A stretch of 64,000 nt of DNA from Paracoccaceae bacterium (GCA_027486345.1 JAIXPH010000060.1:38231-102230); one strand, 5' to 3'; positions 24,026 to 33,208 are shown, counted from the first letter of the stretch. Program-made: numbers and translations. Notes: generated by a model not told the origin, from the letters alone.

Positions 24026-26173
24026 ATGGCAACCGCGTTCCTGTCCTCTGACTGGTATCGCGTCGCCGACCTGAAACTCAGGCGGCACAGCCATGTCCAG
24101 CTTGCCCGCCACGTCTATCGCGGCGAGGTCTGGCATGTGCTGCAAGACCCGCAAAGCGGCAAGATGCACCGCTTGACCGAGGCCGCGCATGCCTTTTTCG
24201 CGCGGCTGGACGGGCAGCGCAGCGTGCAGGACCTGTGGCTGCGCCTGTGCGAGGTGTTTCCCGACCGTCCCCCCTCGCAGACCGAGATCCTGCAACTTCT
24301 GGCGCAACTGCACTCCAGCGACCTGATCCTTGGCGACCGTCTGCCCAACCTGATCGAGGTGGACCGCCGCGCCCGCGAAGAGCAGCGCAAGACCCTGTGG
24401 GGCTATGTCAAGAACCCGCTCTCCCTGCGCGTGCCGCTGTTTGATCCCGAACCCTTTCTGCGCTGGTCCGAACCCGTGGCGCGGGCGGCGTTCTCGCCGG
24501 TGGCCGGGGTGCTGTGGCTGGCGCTGATGCTGTCCGCGCTGGCGGCGGCCTTCGTCAACTGGCAGGCGCTGGCGCTGCCGCAGTTCGAACAGGTGGCGAC
24601 GGCGTCGAACATCGCCTACCTCGCCATCGCCTATATCGTGGTGAAGGCGCTGCACGAACTTGGCCACGGCTTTGCCGTCAAGCGCTGGGGCGGCGAGGTG
24701 CGGGAATGCGGCGTGATGATGCTGGTGTTCTTTCCGGTGCCTTATGTCGATGCCTCGCAGGCCACGTTCTTTCCGTCGAAATGGCAGCGCATGGTGGTCA
24801 GCGCGGCGGGCATCGCGGTGGAACTGGCGGTCGCGGCGCTGGCCTTCTTCGTCTTTCTGGCCGCCGATCCGGGGCCGCTGCGGACCCTGGCCTATAACCT
24901 GATGCTGATCGGCGGGATCTCGACGCTGTTGTTCAACGGCAATCCCTTGCTGCGCTTTGACGGTTACTTCGTCTTTGCCGACCTGATGGAAAGCCCCAAT
25001 CTGGGCCAGCGCAGCACGCAGTATTTCTGGCATGCCGTCCGCCGCATCATCCTGCGCGACCGCGATGCCGTGCCGCCGCTTTGTGCCCCACGCGAGGGGC
25101 GGTTCCTGTTCGCTTACGCCGTGGCGGCCTTTGCCTATCGGATGTCGGTGCTGTTCTTCATCTCGATCTATCTGGCGGTCACGCTGCCGGTGATCGGCAC
25201 CGCGCTGGTGCTGTGGAGCCTGTTCACCGTCTTTGTCCTGCCGTTGGGAAAGGGGCTGCGTTATCTGGCCACCGATCCGTCCATTGATCTGATCCGGGGG
25301 AGGGTGATCTTGCGCACTGTGCTGATCCTGCTGGCGCTGCTGGGCGGGCTGTTCCTGCTGCCCGTGCCGCATGTCACCGTCGCCGATGCGGTGCTGGACC
25401 CGACCGAGGACAGCCTGTTGCGCGTTCAGGGCCAAGGTTTCGTGGACCGGGTTCTGGTGTCGGACGGGCAGGAGTTGCGGCCCGGTGATCCGGTGCTGGT
25501 GCTGTCCGATCCCCTGCTGTCGCTGGAACGGCTCTTGGCCGAGGCCGAGCGGCAGGATGCCCAAGGCAGGCTTGAGGCGCTGCCCCTTTCGGATCGCAAC
25601 GGGCGGCAGTTGTGGGAAACGCAGGTCGGCTATGCCGAGGCCAAGTTGCAGGATCTGCGCCAGCGCGAGGCACGCCTGACCGTGCGCGCCGGGGCGACGG
25701 GGCGGGTGTATATCCCCGATGCCAGCAGCCTGCCCGGACGCTTCGTGCAACAGGGCACGGTGATCGCCACCGTTCTGGCGCCCGGACCGTCGCAGTGGCG
25801 GCTGGCCATTCCCGCCACCGACGCCTTGCCCATCGACGCGGGCAACCGCCGGATCGAGGTCCAGCCCCGGCTGGGCCATGACATCACCCTGCCCGCCAAG
25901 ATCATGCAACGCGCGCCCGAGGTGACGACCTCCTTGCCCTCCTTCGGTGTCACCACCAAGGGGGGCGGGTCGCTGCTCACCGACCCGAATTCGGAAAACC
26001 CGGTCAGTCTGGTGCCCGTCGTCAATTACGTGCTGGCGGTGGACCGTGACGCCGGGGTCTTGCTGCCCGGCGGCGCGCGGGCAAGGGTGCGCTTCGTGCA
26101 TGATCCCTCGCCCATCGGGCCGCGGATCTGGCGGGCGGCGGAACAGACCTTCCTGCGCTATTTCGGGCGGTAA
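24026..26173 (+). CDS. PqqD-like/M50 metalloprotease/HlyD fusion protein
   Basis: The product has 715 residues and the start codon is 1 nt after the preceding stop. Residues about 20-100 resemble a PqqD-type peptide-binding winged helix. The membrane core carries the M50 site-2-protease zinc motif HELGH (210-214) and the distal motif N-G-N-P-x4-D-G with Asp312, so the protease looks catalytically intact. About six to eight hydrophobic helices lie between 155 and 450. From about 455 a lipoyl/HlyD-like region begins (VQGQGFVDRVLVSDGQELRPGD) with an E/R-rich helical segment and a beta barrel to the C terminus. Similar M50 proteins with HlyD tails are known next to giant or bacteriocin-like exported proteins. 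Here it could cleave or shepherd the giant adhesin during export. Confidence 0.85.
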   Translation: MATAFLSSDWYRVADLKLRRHSHVQLARHVYRGEVWHVLQDPQSGKMHRLTEAAHAFFARLDGQRSVQDLWLRLCEVFPDRPPSQTEILQLLAQLHSSDLILGDRLPNLIEVDRRAREEQRKTLWGYVKNPLSLRVPLFDPEPFLRWSEPVARAAFSPVAGVLWLALMLSALAAAFVNWQALALPQFEQVATASNIAYLAIAYIVVKALHELGHGFAVKRWGGEVRECGVMMLVFFPVPYVDASQATFFPSKWQRMVVSAAGIAVELAVAALAFFVFLAADPGPLRTLAYNLMLIGGISTLLFNGNPLLRFDGYFVFADLMESPNLGQRSTQYFWHAVRRIILRDRDAVPPLCAPREGRFLFAYAVAAFAYRMSVLFFISIYLAVTLPVIGTALVLWSLFTVFVLPLGKGLRYLATDPSIDLIRGRVILRTVLILLALLGGLFLLPVPHVTVADAVLDPTEDSLLRVQGQGFVDRVLVSDGQELRPGDPVLVLSDPLLSLERLLAEAERQDAQGRLEALPLSDRNGRQLWETQVGYAEAKLQDLRQREARLTVRAGATGRVYIPDASSLPGRFVQQGTVIATVLAPGPSQWRLAIPATDALPIDAGNRRIEVQPRLGHDITLPAKIMQRAPEVTTSLPSFGVTTKGGGSLLTDPNSENPVSLVPVVNYVLAVDRDAGVLLPGGARARVRFVHDPSPIGPRIWRAAEQTFLRYFGR

Positions 26174-26176
26174 GCG

Positions 26177-28165
26177 ATGCAGACGCTGTTGCCAGAGATC
26201 GAGGAATATCCGGAACGGGAGGCGTTGGGCATCACCGACTGGGATGCGCGCATCCTGCGGGTGTTGTCGCAGTTGGACCCGCGCCATCTGTTCCGCCGCG
26301 CCTGGGGCGGCACCCATCCCTTTGCCGCGAAGGTGCGGGCCGAGTTGGCCACGCTGGACGGCCAGCCCTTCGTTCCCGAACGCCTGCGCGACAAGTCCTT
26401 GCGACTGCGCCGCGCGGTCCGGCGGGGCCGGGTGGCGGATGCCGTTCTGGTTCCCGTTCTGGCCGAGGTCTGCGCCGCATCGGCCCGCGCCTTGGGCAAG
26501 ATGCCGTTTGACGTGCAGATCGTCGTCATCCGCAGCTTGTTCAACGGCGAGATCGCCGAAATGGGCACGGGGGAGGGCAAGAGCCTGACCGCCGCCATCG
26601 GGGCGGCCACCATCGCGCTCTCGGGGCGGCGGGTGCATGTGATGACGGTGAACGATTATCTCGCCGCGCGGGATGGCGAGACCTTTGGCCCCCTGTTCGC
26701 CGAGCTGGGGCTGACGGTGTCCTTCATCGACGAAAAGACGCCACCCAATGGCCGTCATGGCATCTACCGCGCCGATGTGGTGTTTTCTGCCGCCAAGAAT
26801 ATCCTCTTTGATTATCTGCGCGACCAGACCGGCCCCACGGCAGGCGACCTGCGCGGCCTTGGGCGCAAGCTCTTGTCCCTGCGCGGCGGGGCGGGGGGAC
26901 AGCCGGCCTCGATCCTGCAGGGGCTGGATGCGGTGATCGTGGACGAGGCGGATTCGGTCCTGATCGATCAGGCCGCGACCCCCTTTATCCTGTCGGCCGG
27001 GGAAGCGGTGCTGGGCGGGTTGGACACCCCGACCCTGCGCCAGATGCTGGACATGGCCAAGACCCTGCGCGAAACCCGCGATTTCATGAAATCCGAAGCG
27101 CTGCGCCGCGTGGTCTTGACCGATGAGGGCAAGGATCGGCTGGCGGCACTCGCCGTGGGCGGGCAGGGGCTGGTGGCGGTGGGGCCGGTGCGCAACCATC
27201 TGGCGGCACAGGCCCTCGTGGCCTTGCACATGCTGGAACGCGACCGCGACTACATGCTGACCGAAAAGGGTCTGGCGATCATCGACGAAAGCACGGGCCG
27301 CCTGATGCCGGATCGGCAATGGTCCGAAGGGCTGCACCAGTTTGTCGAGTTGAAAGAGGGGCTAGAGCCGTCCGAAATCCGCACCACCCTTGGCCGGATC
27401 ACCTTTCAGCGCTTCTTCCCGCGCTATCGCCACATCTGCGGCATGACCGGCACCGCCCGCGCCGCCGCGCGCGAGCTGTCCGAGATTTACGGCCTGTCCG
27501 TCCGCCGCATCCTGCCGCGCCGCCCGGACCAGAAACGCTGGGAGCCTGTGCGCGTCCTGCCCGACATCGACGCCAAATGGCAGGTCGTGGCCGATCTTGC
27601 CGCCGAGTTGCAGGCCAAGGGGGCACCTGTACTGATCGGCACGCGCACGCTGGCGGCCTCGCAGGCCTGTTCGGCGGCGTTGCAGGCGCGGGGGCTGGCG
27701 CACGAGTTGCTGACGGCGGAACACGTGGAAGAAGAGGCTGCCATCGTGGCGCGGGCGGGCGACTCGGGGCGGATCACCGTTGCCACCAATATGGCCGGGC
27801 GGGGGACGGATATCCTCTTGTCCGATGCCGCGCGCGCGGCGGGCGGCTTGCAGGTGATCCTGACCGAACTCCACGGCAACAGCCGCATCGACCGCCAGCT
27901 CTGCGGGCGCTGCGGGCGGCAGGGCGATCCGGGGACGGTGCATCGCATCCTCAGCCTCGGGGATGATCTCTTGCTGACCGAAGGGCCGCTGTCGGCCTTT
28001 CTGCTGCGGCTGACGCTTCGGGCGGGGATGCCCGCGCTCTGCCATCAGGGCATGCGGCTGTTGCAGGGCCGCCAGACCCGGCGGGCCGAGCGCGGGCGGG
28101 CGCAACTGGCCAAGCAGGAACGCTCGCGCGAGCGGCAACTCGCCCTGTCGGGGCGGCTCGAATGA
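26177..28165 (+). CDS. SecA-like translocation ATPase, C-terminally shortened
   Basis: The product has 662 residues, against about 850-900 for housekeeping SecA. The SecA-type Walker A is GTGEGKS (130-136), with a DEAD box (256-259), the phrases IDESTGR (about 370) and CGMTGTA, MAGRGTD (539-545) and the arginine-finger region QLCGRCGRQGD. The interval between the DEAD box and IDESTGR is slightly short, suggesting a reduced preprotein-crosslinking domain. The protein ends about 70 residues after the motor core, so most of the helical scaffold and wing and the C-terminal zinc tail are missing. It starts 3 nt after the M50 gene and overlaps the next gene by 4 nt. It is probably an accessory SecA dedicated to the giant protein rather than the essential SecA. 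Confidence 0.85.
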   Translation: MQTLLPEIEEYPEREALGITDWDARILRVLSQLDPRHLFRRAWGGTHPFAAKVRAELATLDGQPFVPERLRDKSLRLRRAVRRGRVADAVLVPVLAEVCAASARALGKMPFDVQIVVIRSLFNGEIAEMGTGEGKSLTAAIGAATIALSGRRVHVMTVNDYLAARDGETFGPLFAELGLTVSFIDEKTPPNGRHGIYRADVVFSAAKNILFDYLRDQTGPTAGDLRGLGRKLLSLRGGAGGQPASILQGLDAVIVDEADSVLIDQAATPFILSAGEAVLGGLDTPTLRQMLDMAKTLRETRDFMKSEALRRVVLTDEGKDRLAALAVGGQGLVAVGPVRNHLAAQALVALHMLERDRDYMLTEKGLAIIDESTGRLMPDRQWSEGLHQFVELKEGLEPSEIRTTLGRITFQRFFPRYRHICGMTGTARAAARELSEIYGLSVRRILPRRPDQKRWEPVRVLPDIDAKWQVVADLAAELQAKGAPVLIGTRTLAASQACSAALQARGLAHELLTAEHVEEEAAIVARAGDSGRITVATNMAGRGTDILLSDAARAAGGLQVILTELHGNSRIDRQLCGRCGRQGDPGTVHRILSLGDDLLLTEGPLSAFLLRLTLRAGMPALCHQGMRLLQGRQTRRAERGRAQLAKQERSRERQLALSGRLE

Positions 28166-29394
28166 AAAGGGGACGCGGGATGCGGACATGGCAGGGTGTC
28201 GCCTTTGGTGTGGCGCTGGTGTTGGGGGGGCAGGCAGGGGCACAGGCCTTGCCGAGCCATTCCGTGGCCTTTGATCCCGTCGCCGGGCGGTGCCGCATCG
28301 TGCTGGAACCGGCGGGCACCACCGGGGATGCGCCCCCGCGGCTGTTCCTGACGTCGGATCTTCTGAAGCCCGGTTTCGCCTTTGGTCTTGATGGCAAGGA
28401 TATCGCCGAGGCGGTGGTGATCCGCGATGGCACGCGCACACCGTTCCTTGGGCGGCAGGGGCTGGATGGGGCGGCCTTACAGGCCGATCCGTTCTGGTCG
28501 GGACTGGTGGACAAGCCCGAGGGCAAGGACAGCCTTTACCTGACCATCAAGGATGCCAAGGGCAGCTATTCCAGCGCCCGCTATGACGGCTTGCGCGGGG
28601 CGGATGTCTGGCGTCTGGCCGCGCTGGCCTGTCGCGCCACGGGGCTTGAGGTTGCGCCGCAAACCCCGGTGGAATACGCCGCCGCCGAAGCGGCCCTGGT
28701 CCTGTCCGACGCCGACCGTCTGCGCCTGCGTCAGGTGCTGGCGGCGAAATACGGTGAGCCGGGCACCGATGTCGGCACCGATCCCGCGTTGACCGTGACC
28801 GACCGGCGCTTCATCGCGCAATACAACACCGAAACCGGCCAGCCCTCGGGCGATTACCTGAGCGCAGGGGCGGTCAAGGACCTGCTGGCCACCGCCCTGC
28901 CCAAGGCCGCCGCTGCGCCCGTGGGCGGCGAGGTTGTGGTCGCCTCCTTTGGCGATTGGGTGCAGGTGCGTAGCGCCGATGGGGCCACCTGCCGCATCGC
29001 CACGACCGCGACCGATGTGGCCGGGGCCGATCCCGCCACCCGCATGGAATTCGCCGTGGGCCGGGGGGATACGGGCGGGCGCATGGCGATCGACCTTGCC
29101 AAGCCCAACCCGTTCAACGGCGCGGCAGCGATCGTGGCAAAGGTGGATGAAGACGCGTTCAACCTGACGGTCGAACCCGACTCTGCCGCGCTGATCCCGC
29201 AACCGCTGGCGGATGGATCGATGTCGAATGCGATGATGGTGGCGATCCGGCGCGGGGCGCAGGTGATCATTCAGGGCAGCGGCACCGGCGGCGCGCCCAC
29301 GGGTGTGGCCTTCAGCGCCCAGGGATTTTCAGCGGCCTTCGCGGCCATGGCCAAAGACTGCAATCGCCCCGGGGTGATGGGATGGATCGAATGA
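28162..29394 (+). CDS. Secreted protein of unknown function in export operon
   Basis: The product has up to 410 residues; the ATG at 28162 overlaps the SecA-like stop (ATGA). An in-frame ATG at 28180, preceded by GGGGACGCGGG, is an equally good start and would begin directly at the signal peptide MRTWQGVAFGVALVLGG...AQA. The mature protein has two similar halves, each with a strand containing CRI (CRIVLEPAG and CRIATTATD). The C-terminal part, ending in GVAFSAQGFSAAFAAM and a Cys, vaguely resembles invasion-associated locus B proteins. I do not recognise a firm family. Its position implies a periplasmic accessory to giant-protein export. Confidence 0.75.
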   Translation: MKRGRGMRTWQGVAFGVALVLGGQAGAQALPSHSVAFDPVAGRCRIVLEPAGTTGDAPPRLFLTSDLLKPGFAFGLDGKDIAEAVVIRDGTRTPFLGRQGLDGAALQADPFWSGLVDKPEGKDSLYLTIKDAKGSYSSARYDGLRGADVWRLAALACRATGLEVAPQTPVEYAAAEAALVLSDADRLRLRQVLAAKYGEPGTDVGTDPALTVTDRRFIAQYNTETGQPSGDYLSAGAVKDLLATALPKAAAAPVGGEVVVASFGDWVQVRSADGATCRIATTATDVAGADPATRMEFAVGRGDTGGRMAIDLAKPNPFNGAAAIVAKVDEDAFNLTVEPDSAALIPQPLADGSMSNAMMVAIRRGAQVIIQGSGTGGAPTGVAFSAQGFSAAFAAMAKDCNRPGVMGWIE

Positions 29395-32294
29395 AACAAC
29401 TGCTTGCCGCCCTGTTCTGCGGTCTGTTCCTGACCTCTGCCGCGCAGGCCGAGGTGGCCTTGCCCCGTCTCAGCCCGCTGGACGTGGTGGACGATGGCGG
29501 CGTCGCAACAGGCGCGCGTGTCGCGGTGCCCTTCGGCCAGCCGCTGGAGGTGCTGGACCGCAGCGGCACCGGCGGGGCCGTGGTGACGGTGCAGGATGTC
29601 ACGGGCGCGCGCTTTGCCGTCAGTGCGGCGGACCTGATCACGCCCGTCTCCGGACTGGTTGCGATGGCCGATCCCGCCCGCGACAGCGGCGAAAGGCCCG
29701 ACCTGCCCCTGTGGGACAGCGCGGCGCGGGGGCGGCTTTATCTTCAGGGCGGCGGGGCGGACAGTCTGCGCCCGGCGCTGACCGAACAGCCGGGCGGGGT
29801 GTTTCCCGCCACTGGCCTTCCGGTCTTTGCCGTCGAGACCGCGCCCACCACCATCGGCCATCCGGTGCTGATGGCGGGCGCGTGGATGCCCGTGATGCCC
29901 GAGGCGCTGGACCCCAGCGGCCGGGCGGCGCCGAGGCAGGTGGTGCTGCATGTGCTGGTGGATGGCAGTGACTATGCCCGCGATTTCACGCTGGACTCGT
30001 TGCAGCAATTGTCCCGGTCCCTGTCCGAAAGCGGCAAGATCTCGGCGTTTTCGCGCCAGGTGATCTATGACAACGGCGCTGTGCGGGACGAGGGGCAGGT
30101 CCCCGCCGCCGGTCTGCGCGCCGAATGGCCCGAAGCCGCCCCGGGTGAGGGTACGCTGACGGGCGCCTTGGCGGACGCCCTGAACGGCTTGGCGGACGGG
30201 ATCGCGGCGGACGATGACGCGGCGCATGTCGTGCTGGTGCTGGTGGGGCCAAGCCTGTCGACCGACCCCGAGGCCGTGGCGCGGGTGACGGCGGCGGGAC
30301 AGCGTCTGGCGGGACTGCGCGGCGTGGTGCTGGTGCAGGGCACGCCAGAGCCGAACCCAGCCAATGACGTGATCCTTTCCCAGATGTCCGGCGGGGCGGT
30401 GACCCGCTTTCTGGATTTTGGCGGCGATGTGATGGGGGCCGTTGACGGCGTCCTCTCTGCGGCACCCGCAGGCGATGCCACGGCGGTCGCGGCGCGGCGC
30501 GCGGCGATTTGCGCCTTGGCGGCCGAACGGGCGCTGCCCTGCGTCATCGCCGCGCCGGGCGTCTTGCCCCCGGTGGCGGCGGCGGACTGGGTGGCCTTGC
30601 CCCTGTGGTTCGTGATCGACGGAACGGCGCTGGATCTGGTGCCCGCCGGCATGTCGGCCAAAGAGGCGCGGGGCATGCAGGAAGGTATCCGGGCCTGCCA
30701 TGCCGCCGGACAGGTCTGGGATGCCGCTCTGGCAGCCTGTGCGGCCACGTCCGCGCCGGTCTCGGCCGATGACGCGGCGCTGCGCGCGGAACTCATCGCT
30801 GTGCAGGGGGATCTTTCGACGCGGTCAGAGGAACGGGATGCCGCGCTGGACGAGCTGTCGCGCCTGACGGCAGAATTCGAGGATCAGCGCGGGGCCCTGC
30901 GCGCCGAAGCCGACGAGGCCGCCGCCAACCTTGCCGCCGCGCAGGTGGAATTGGACATCCGCGCCGAAACCATCGCCACCCAAGAGCGGCAATTGGCCGA
31001 TCAGGCGGTGACCATCGCTGACCTGACCGACCGCACCGATACGCTGGCCACCTCGGTCTCTGATCTCTCGGCCGATCTGGACACGGCCCAAGCCGAAGCG
31101 TCGCGGCTGGCGGAAGAGCTGGACAGCCGCGACGCCGCGCTGTTGGCAGCCACGGACGAGGTGGCGGACCTGACCGCCGCGCGGGACGAGGCCATGGCCG
31201 AACTGGCGCGCACGCAAGAGGCGCTCTCGGGCGCGCAGGCAGAGGCGGACCGTCTGGCCAGCGCGCTGGACGCGGCCCAAACCGCACAGGCGGAGGCGGA
31301 GGCCGCCCTGCAACAGGCGCGTGCCGATTGGCAGGCCGAGGCAGAAGCCGCCGCGCAGGCGCTTTCGGCCATGACGGCAGCGCGGGACCAGTCGGCGGCG
31401 CAGGTGGCCGACCTGACAGGGCAGGTGGCCGATCTGACCGCCGCCCGCACCGCCGCCGAGGCAGCCCTTGCCGAGGCGCAGGCCACAGCCGTGACCGCAG
31501 CGGCAGAGGCTGAGACGGCGGCCAAGAAGGCAGCGGCGCAGCTTCTGGCCGCACAGGCGGATTACGCCGCGCTTGAGACCGAGCGGGCGGATCTGGTGGC
31601 ACGCCTTGCCGCCCAGACCGCGCGCGCCGATGACCTTGAGGCGATCCAATCCGACCTGTCGCTGGCCGAAGGCGATATCCGCGCAGACCATGCCAAGGTC
31701 TCCCGGCAATTGGCCGAAGCACAGGCCAAGCTGGCCGAAGTTGACGCCGCCCGCGCAACGGCGGCGGCAGAGTCGCAGGCAGCCGTCACCGCCCTCTCTG
31801 CGGCTCAGGCCGAGGCGCGCGCCACCGCCGACCGCATGGCCGCGCTGCAAACAGAGCGGGATGCGCTGGCCGCGCAGGTGACGACGGTGCAAAGCGACGC
31901 GACCGCAGCGGTGCAAGGGCTGACCGACCGTCTGGCCATGGCCGAAGCCGAAGTGGCGCGGCTGACCGCCGCGCAGGCGGCCGTCCCGATGACCGAAGAC
32001 ATGACCGCGCCGCAGGACGGCGACGTGGTGCTGGCGGTCAATCCCGCGCTCAAGCCCAAGGCGCGACCGGCTGCGACTGTGGCCGTGGCGGCCTCCGCAC
32101 CGGCGAAAGCGGCCAAGGCCCCTGCCAAAGCGGCGGCCAAGGCCGCGCCGAAAGCGCCGACGAAGGTGGCTGCCGCCGCACCGGCCCCGCAACCCGCGCC
32201 GTCGCGCCGCGTGGCCCCGGCGACCGCCGCGCCGCAGTTGAAGGGGTGCCAGTTCCAATGGGCTGGCAAGGAAGGGCGTCTGGTCTGCCCATAA
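29391..32294 (+). CDS. Secreted vWA-like protein with long coiled coil
   Basis: The product has 967 residues from the ATG at 29391, which overlaps the previous stop; an in-frame ATG lies 9 nt upstream. The signal peptide is MKQLLAALFCGLFLTSAAQA. Residues about 180-350 have an alternating strand/helix pattern beginning LHVLVDGSDY, like a von Willebrand A domain whose MIDAS motif is degenerate (DGSDY instead of DxSxS). From about residue 460 to 865 the sequence is an almost unbroken Ala/Glu/Asp/Gln/Leu heptad-type coiled coil. A Lys/Ala/Pro-rich flexible tail follows and the protein ends with two Cys residues (KGCQFQW...RLVCP). It is the last gene of the + strand export operon. It could act as a periplasmic spacer or tether; that role is inference. 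Confidence 0.82.
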   Translation: MKQLLAALFCGLFLTSAAQAEVALPRLSPLDVVDDGGVATGARVAVPFGQPLEVLDRSGTGGAVVTVQDVTGARFAVSAADLITPVSGLVAMADPARDSGERPDLPLWDSAARGRLYLQGGGADSLRPALTEQPGGVFPATGLPVFAVETAPTTIGHPVLMAGAWMPVMPEALDPSGRAAPRQVVLHVLVDGSDYARDFTLDSLQQLSRSLSESGKISAFSRQVIYDNGAVRDEGQVPAAGLRAEWPEAAPGEGTLTGALADALNGLADGIAADDDAAHVVLVLVGPSLSTDPEAVARVTAAGQRLAGLRGVVLVQGTPEPNPANDVILSQMSGGAVTRFLDFGGDVMGAVDGVLSAAPAGDATAVAARRAAICALAAERALPCVIAAPGVLPPVAAADWVALPLWFVIDGTALDLVPAGMSAKEARGMQEGIRACHAAGQVWDAALAACAATSAPVSADDAALRAELIAVQGDLSTRSEERDAALDELSRLTAEFEDQRGALRAEADEAAANLAAAQVELDIRAETIATQERQLADQAVTIADLTDRTDTLATSVSDLSADLDTAQAEASRLAEELDSRDAALLAATDEVADLTAARDEAMAELARTQEALSGAQAEADRLASALDAAQTAQAEAEAALQQARADWQAEAEAAAQALSAMTAARDQSAAQVADLTGQVADLTAARTAAEAALAEAQATAVTAAAEAETAAKKAAAQLLAAQADYAALETERADLVARLAAQTARADDLEAIQSDLSLAEGDIRADHAKVSRQLAEAQAKLAEVDAARATAAAESQAAVTALSAAQAEARATADRMAALQTERDALAAQVTTVQSDATAAVQGLTDRLAMAEAEVARLTAAQAAVPMTEDMTAPQDGDVVLAVNPALKPKARPAATVAVAASAPAKAAKAPAKAAAKAAPKAPTKVAAAAPAPQPAPSRRVAPATAAPQLKGCQFQWAGKEGRLVCP

Positions 32295-32304
32295 GCCATC
32301 TTGG

Positions 32305-32329
32305 CGGGGCGGCGGTTCCGGCCGCCCCG
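32305..32329. terminator. Bidirectional hairpin between convergent operons
   Basis: GGGGCGGC (32306-32313) pairs perfectly with GCCGCCCC (32321-32328) around a 7-nt loop, and a flanking C-G pair extends the stem to 9 bp. It lies between the convergent stops at 32294 and 32359. There is no T tract, so this is a GC-rich, possibly bidirectional terminator. Confidence 0.55.
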
Positions 32330-32358
32330 TCCCTGATCCGGCTTAGCCCCGCAGTTTC

Positions 32359-33168
32359 TTAGCCCCCCAGCGTCAGCGTGCAGCGCTGCCCGCCGATGAT
32401 GGCATTGTCGGCATTCGGCAGCGCCACGCGGATGCCGAAGGTGCGCGAGGCCGCGTCAAACAGCGGATCAACCGACAGGATCTTGCCCGAAAGGTTGGTC
32501 CCCGCCGGAAGCTCGGGCTGGATCGTCACGGTAAGCCCCGCACTCACCTTGGGAAAATCCTCGGCCGGGAGGAAGGCATCGACATGGATCGGGTCTGTCT
32601 GCGCCAGCACCGCCACATGGCGGTCGGCGGTGGCATATTCCCCGGCGGACAGGCTGACCTCTGTGATCACACCGGCCACGGGCGCGCGGATGTTGGTGTT
32701 TTCGATGGCGATCTGGGCGCGGGCGGCTTCGGCCAGGGCGGAGTCACGATCCGCCTCTGCCTGCCGGAGCTGCGAGGTGGCCAGAGCGACCTCATATTGC
32801 AATTCCTCGACCTTCACGACGCTTTGGGCGTTCTGCTTGGCCAGTTGCTCGGCCCGCTCCAGCTGCGCCTTGCCAAAGGCCAGACGGGCGGTCTGCTGGT
32901 CGATGGTCGCCGTACTTGCGGCGCGGGTTTCCAGAATCTTCAGCGCCGCGCGTTCCATCGATCCATCGGTGCGGGCGATGACCTCTCCCTTGGCGACGCG
33001 CTGGCCCTTGGTCACCAACACCTCTTCCAGCACCCCCGGCGTGCGGGCAGAGAGCGAGATGATCCGCGCGGCATCCATCACGCATTCATAGGACTGCGCC
33101 TGCGCCGGACAGGCCAGAAGGGCGGGCAGCGCGGCAGAGACCAGAAGGCGGCGAAGGGAGAGGGACAT
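32359..33168 (-). CDS. Periplasmic HlyD-family adaptor subunit
   Basis: The product has 269 residues. The ATG complement is at 33166-33168 with GGAG (complement of 33177-33180) upstream; a longer open frame exists but lacks a ribosome site. The signal peptide is MSLSLRRLLVSAALPALLACPAQA. The first lipoyl half contains ARTPGVLEEVLVTKGQRVAKGEV, then a helical hairpin (about 75-165), then a second half with NIRAPVAGVITEVSLSAGE and a beta barrel. This is the RND/MFP adaptor layout, but the protein is shorter than usual (about 350-400 residues). It lies 40 nt downstream of the radical SAM gene and probably shares its transcript. No pump gene is adjacent, so it may complement the HlyD modules at 22168-26173. 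Confidence 0.85.
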   Translation of the reverse strand: MSLSLRRLLVSAALPALLACPAQAQSYECVMDAARIISLSARTPGVLEEVLVTKGQRVAKGEVIARTDGSMERAALKILETRAASTATIDQQTARLAFGKAQLERAEQLAKQNAQSVVKVEELQYEVALATSQLRQAEADRDSALAEAARAQIAIENTNIRAPVAGVITEVSLSAGEYATADRHVAVLAQTDPIHVDAFLPAEDFPKVSAGLTVTIQPELPAGTNLSGKILSVDPLFDAASRTFGIRVALPNADNAIIGGQRCTLTLGG

Positions 33169-33208
33169 CAGTAAAGCTCCATCGGGAAAAGGAACGGCCA
33201 GGCTCCGG

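Noticed and set aside
23882..27337. Antisense open frame of 1,151 codons opposite HlyD, M50 and SecA-like genes
   Set aside because: The + strand genes in this stretch have intact catalytic motifs and ribosome sites; the complement is Gln/His/Arg-rich filler.
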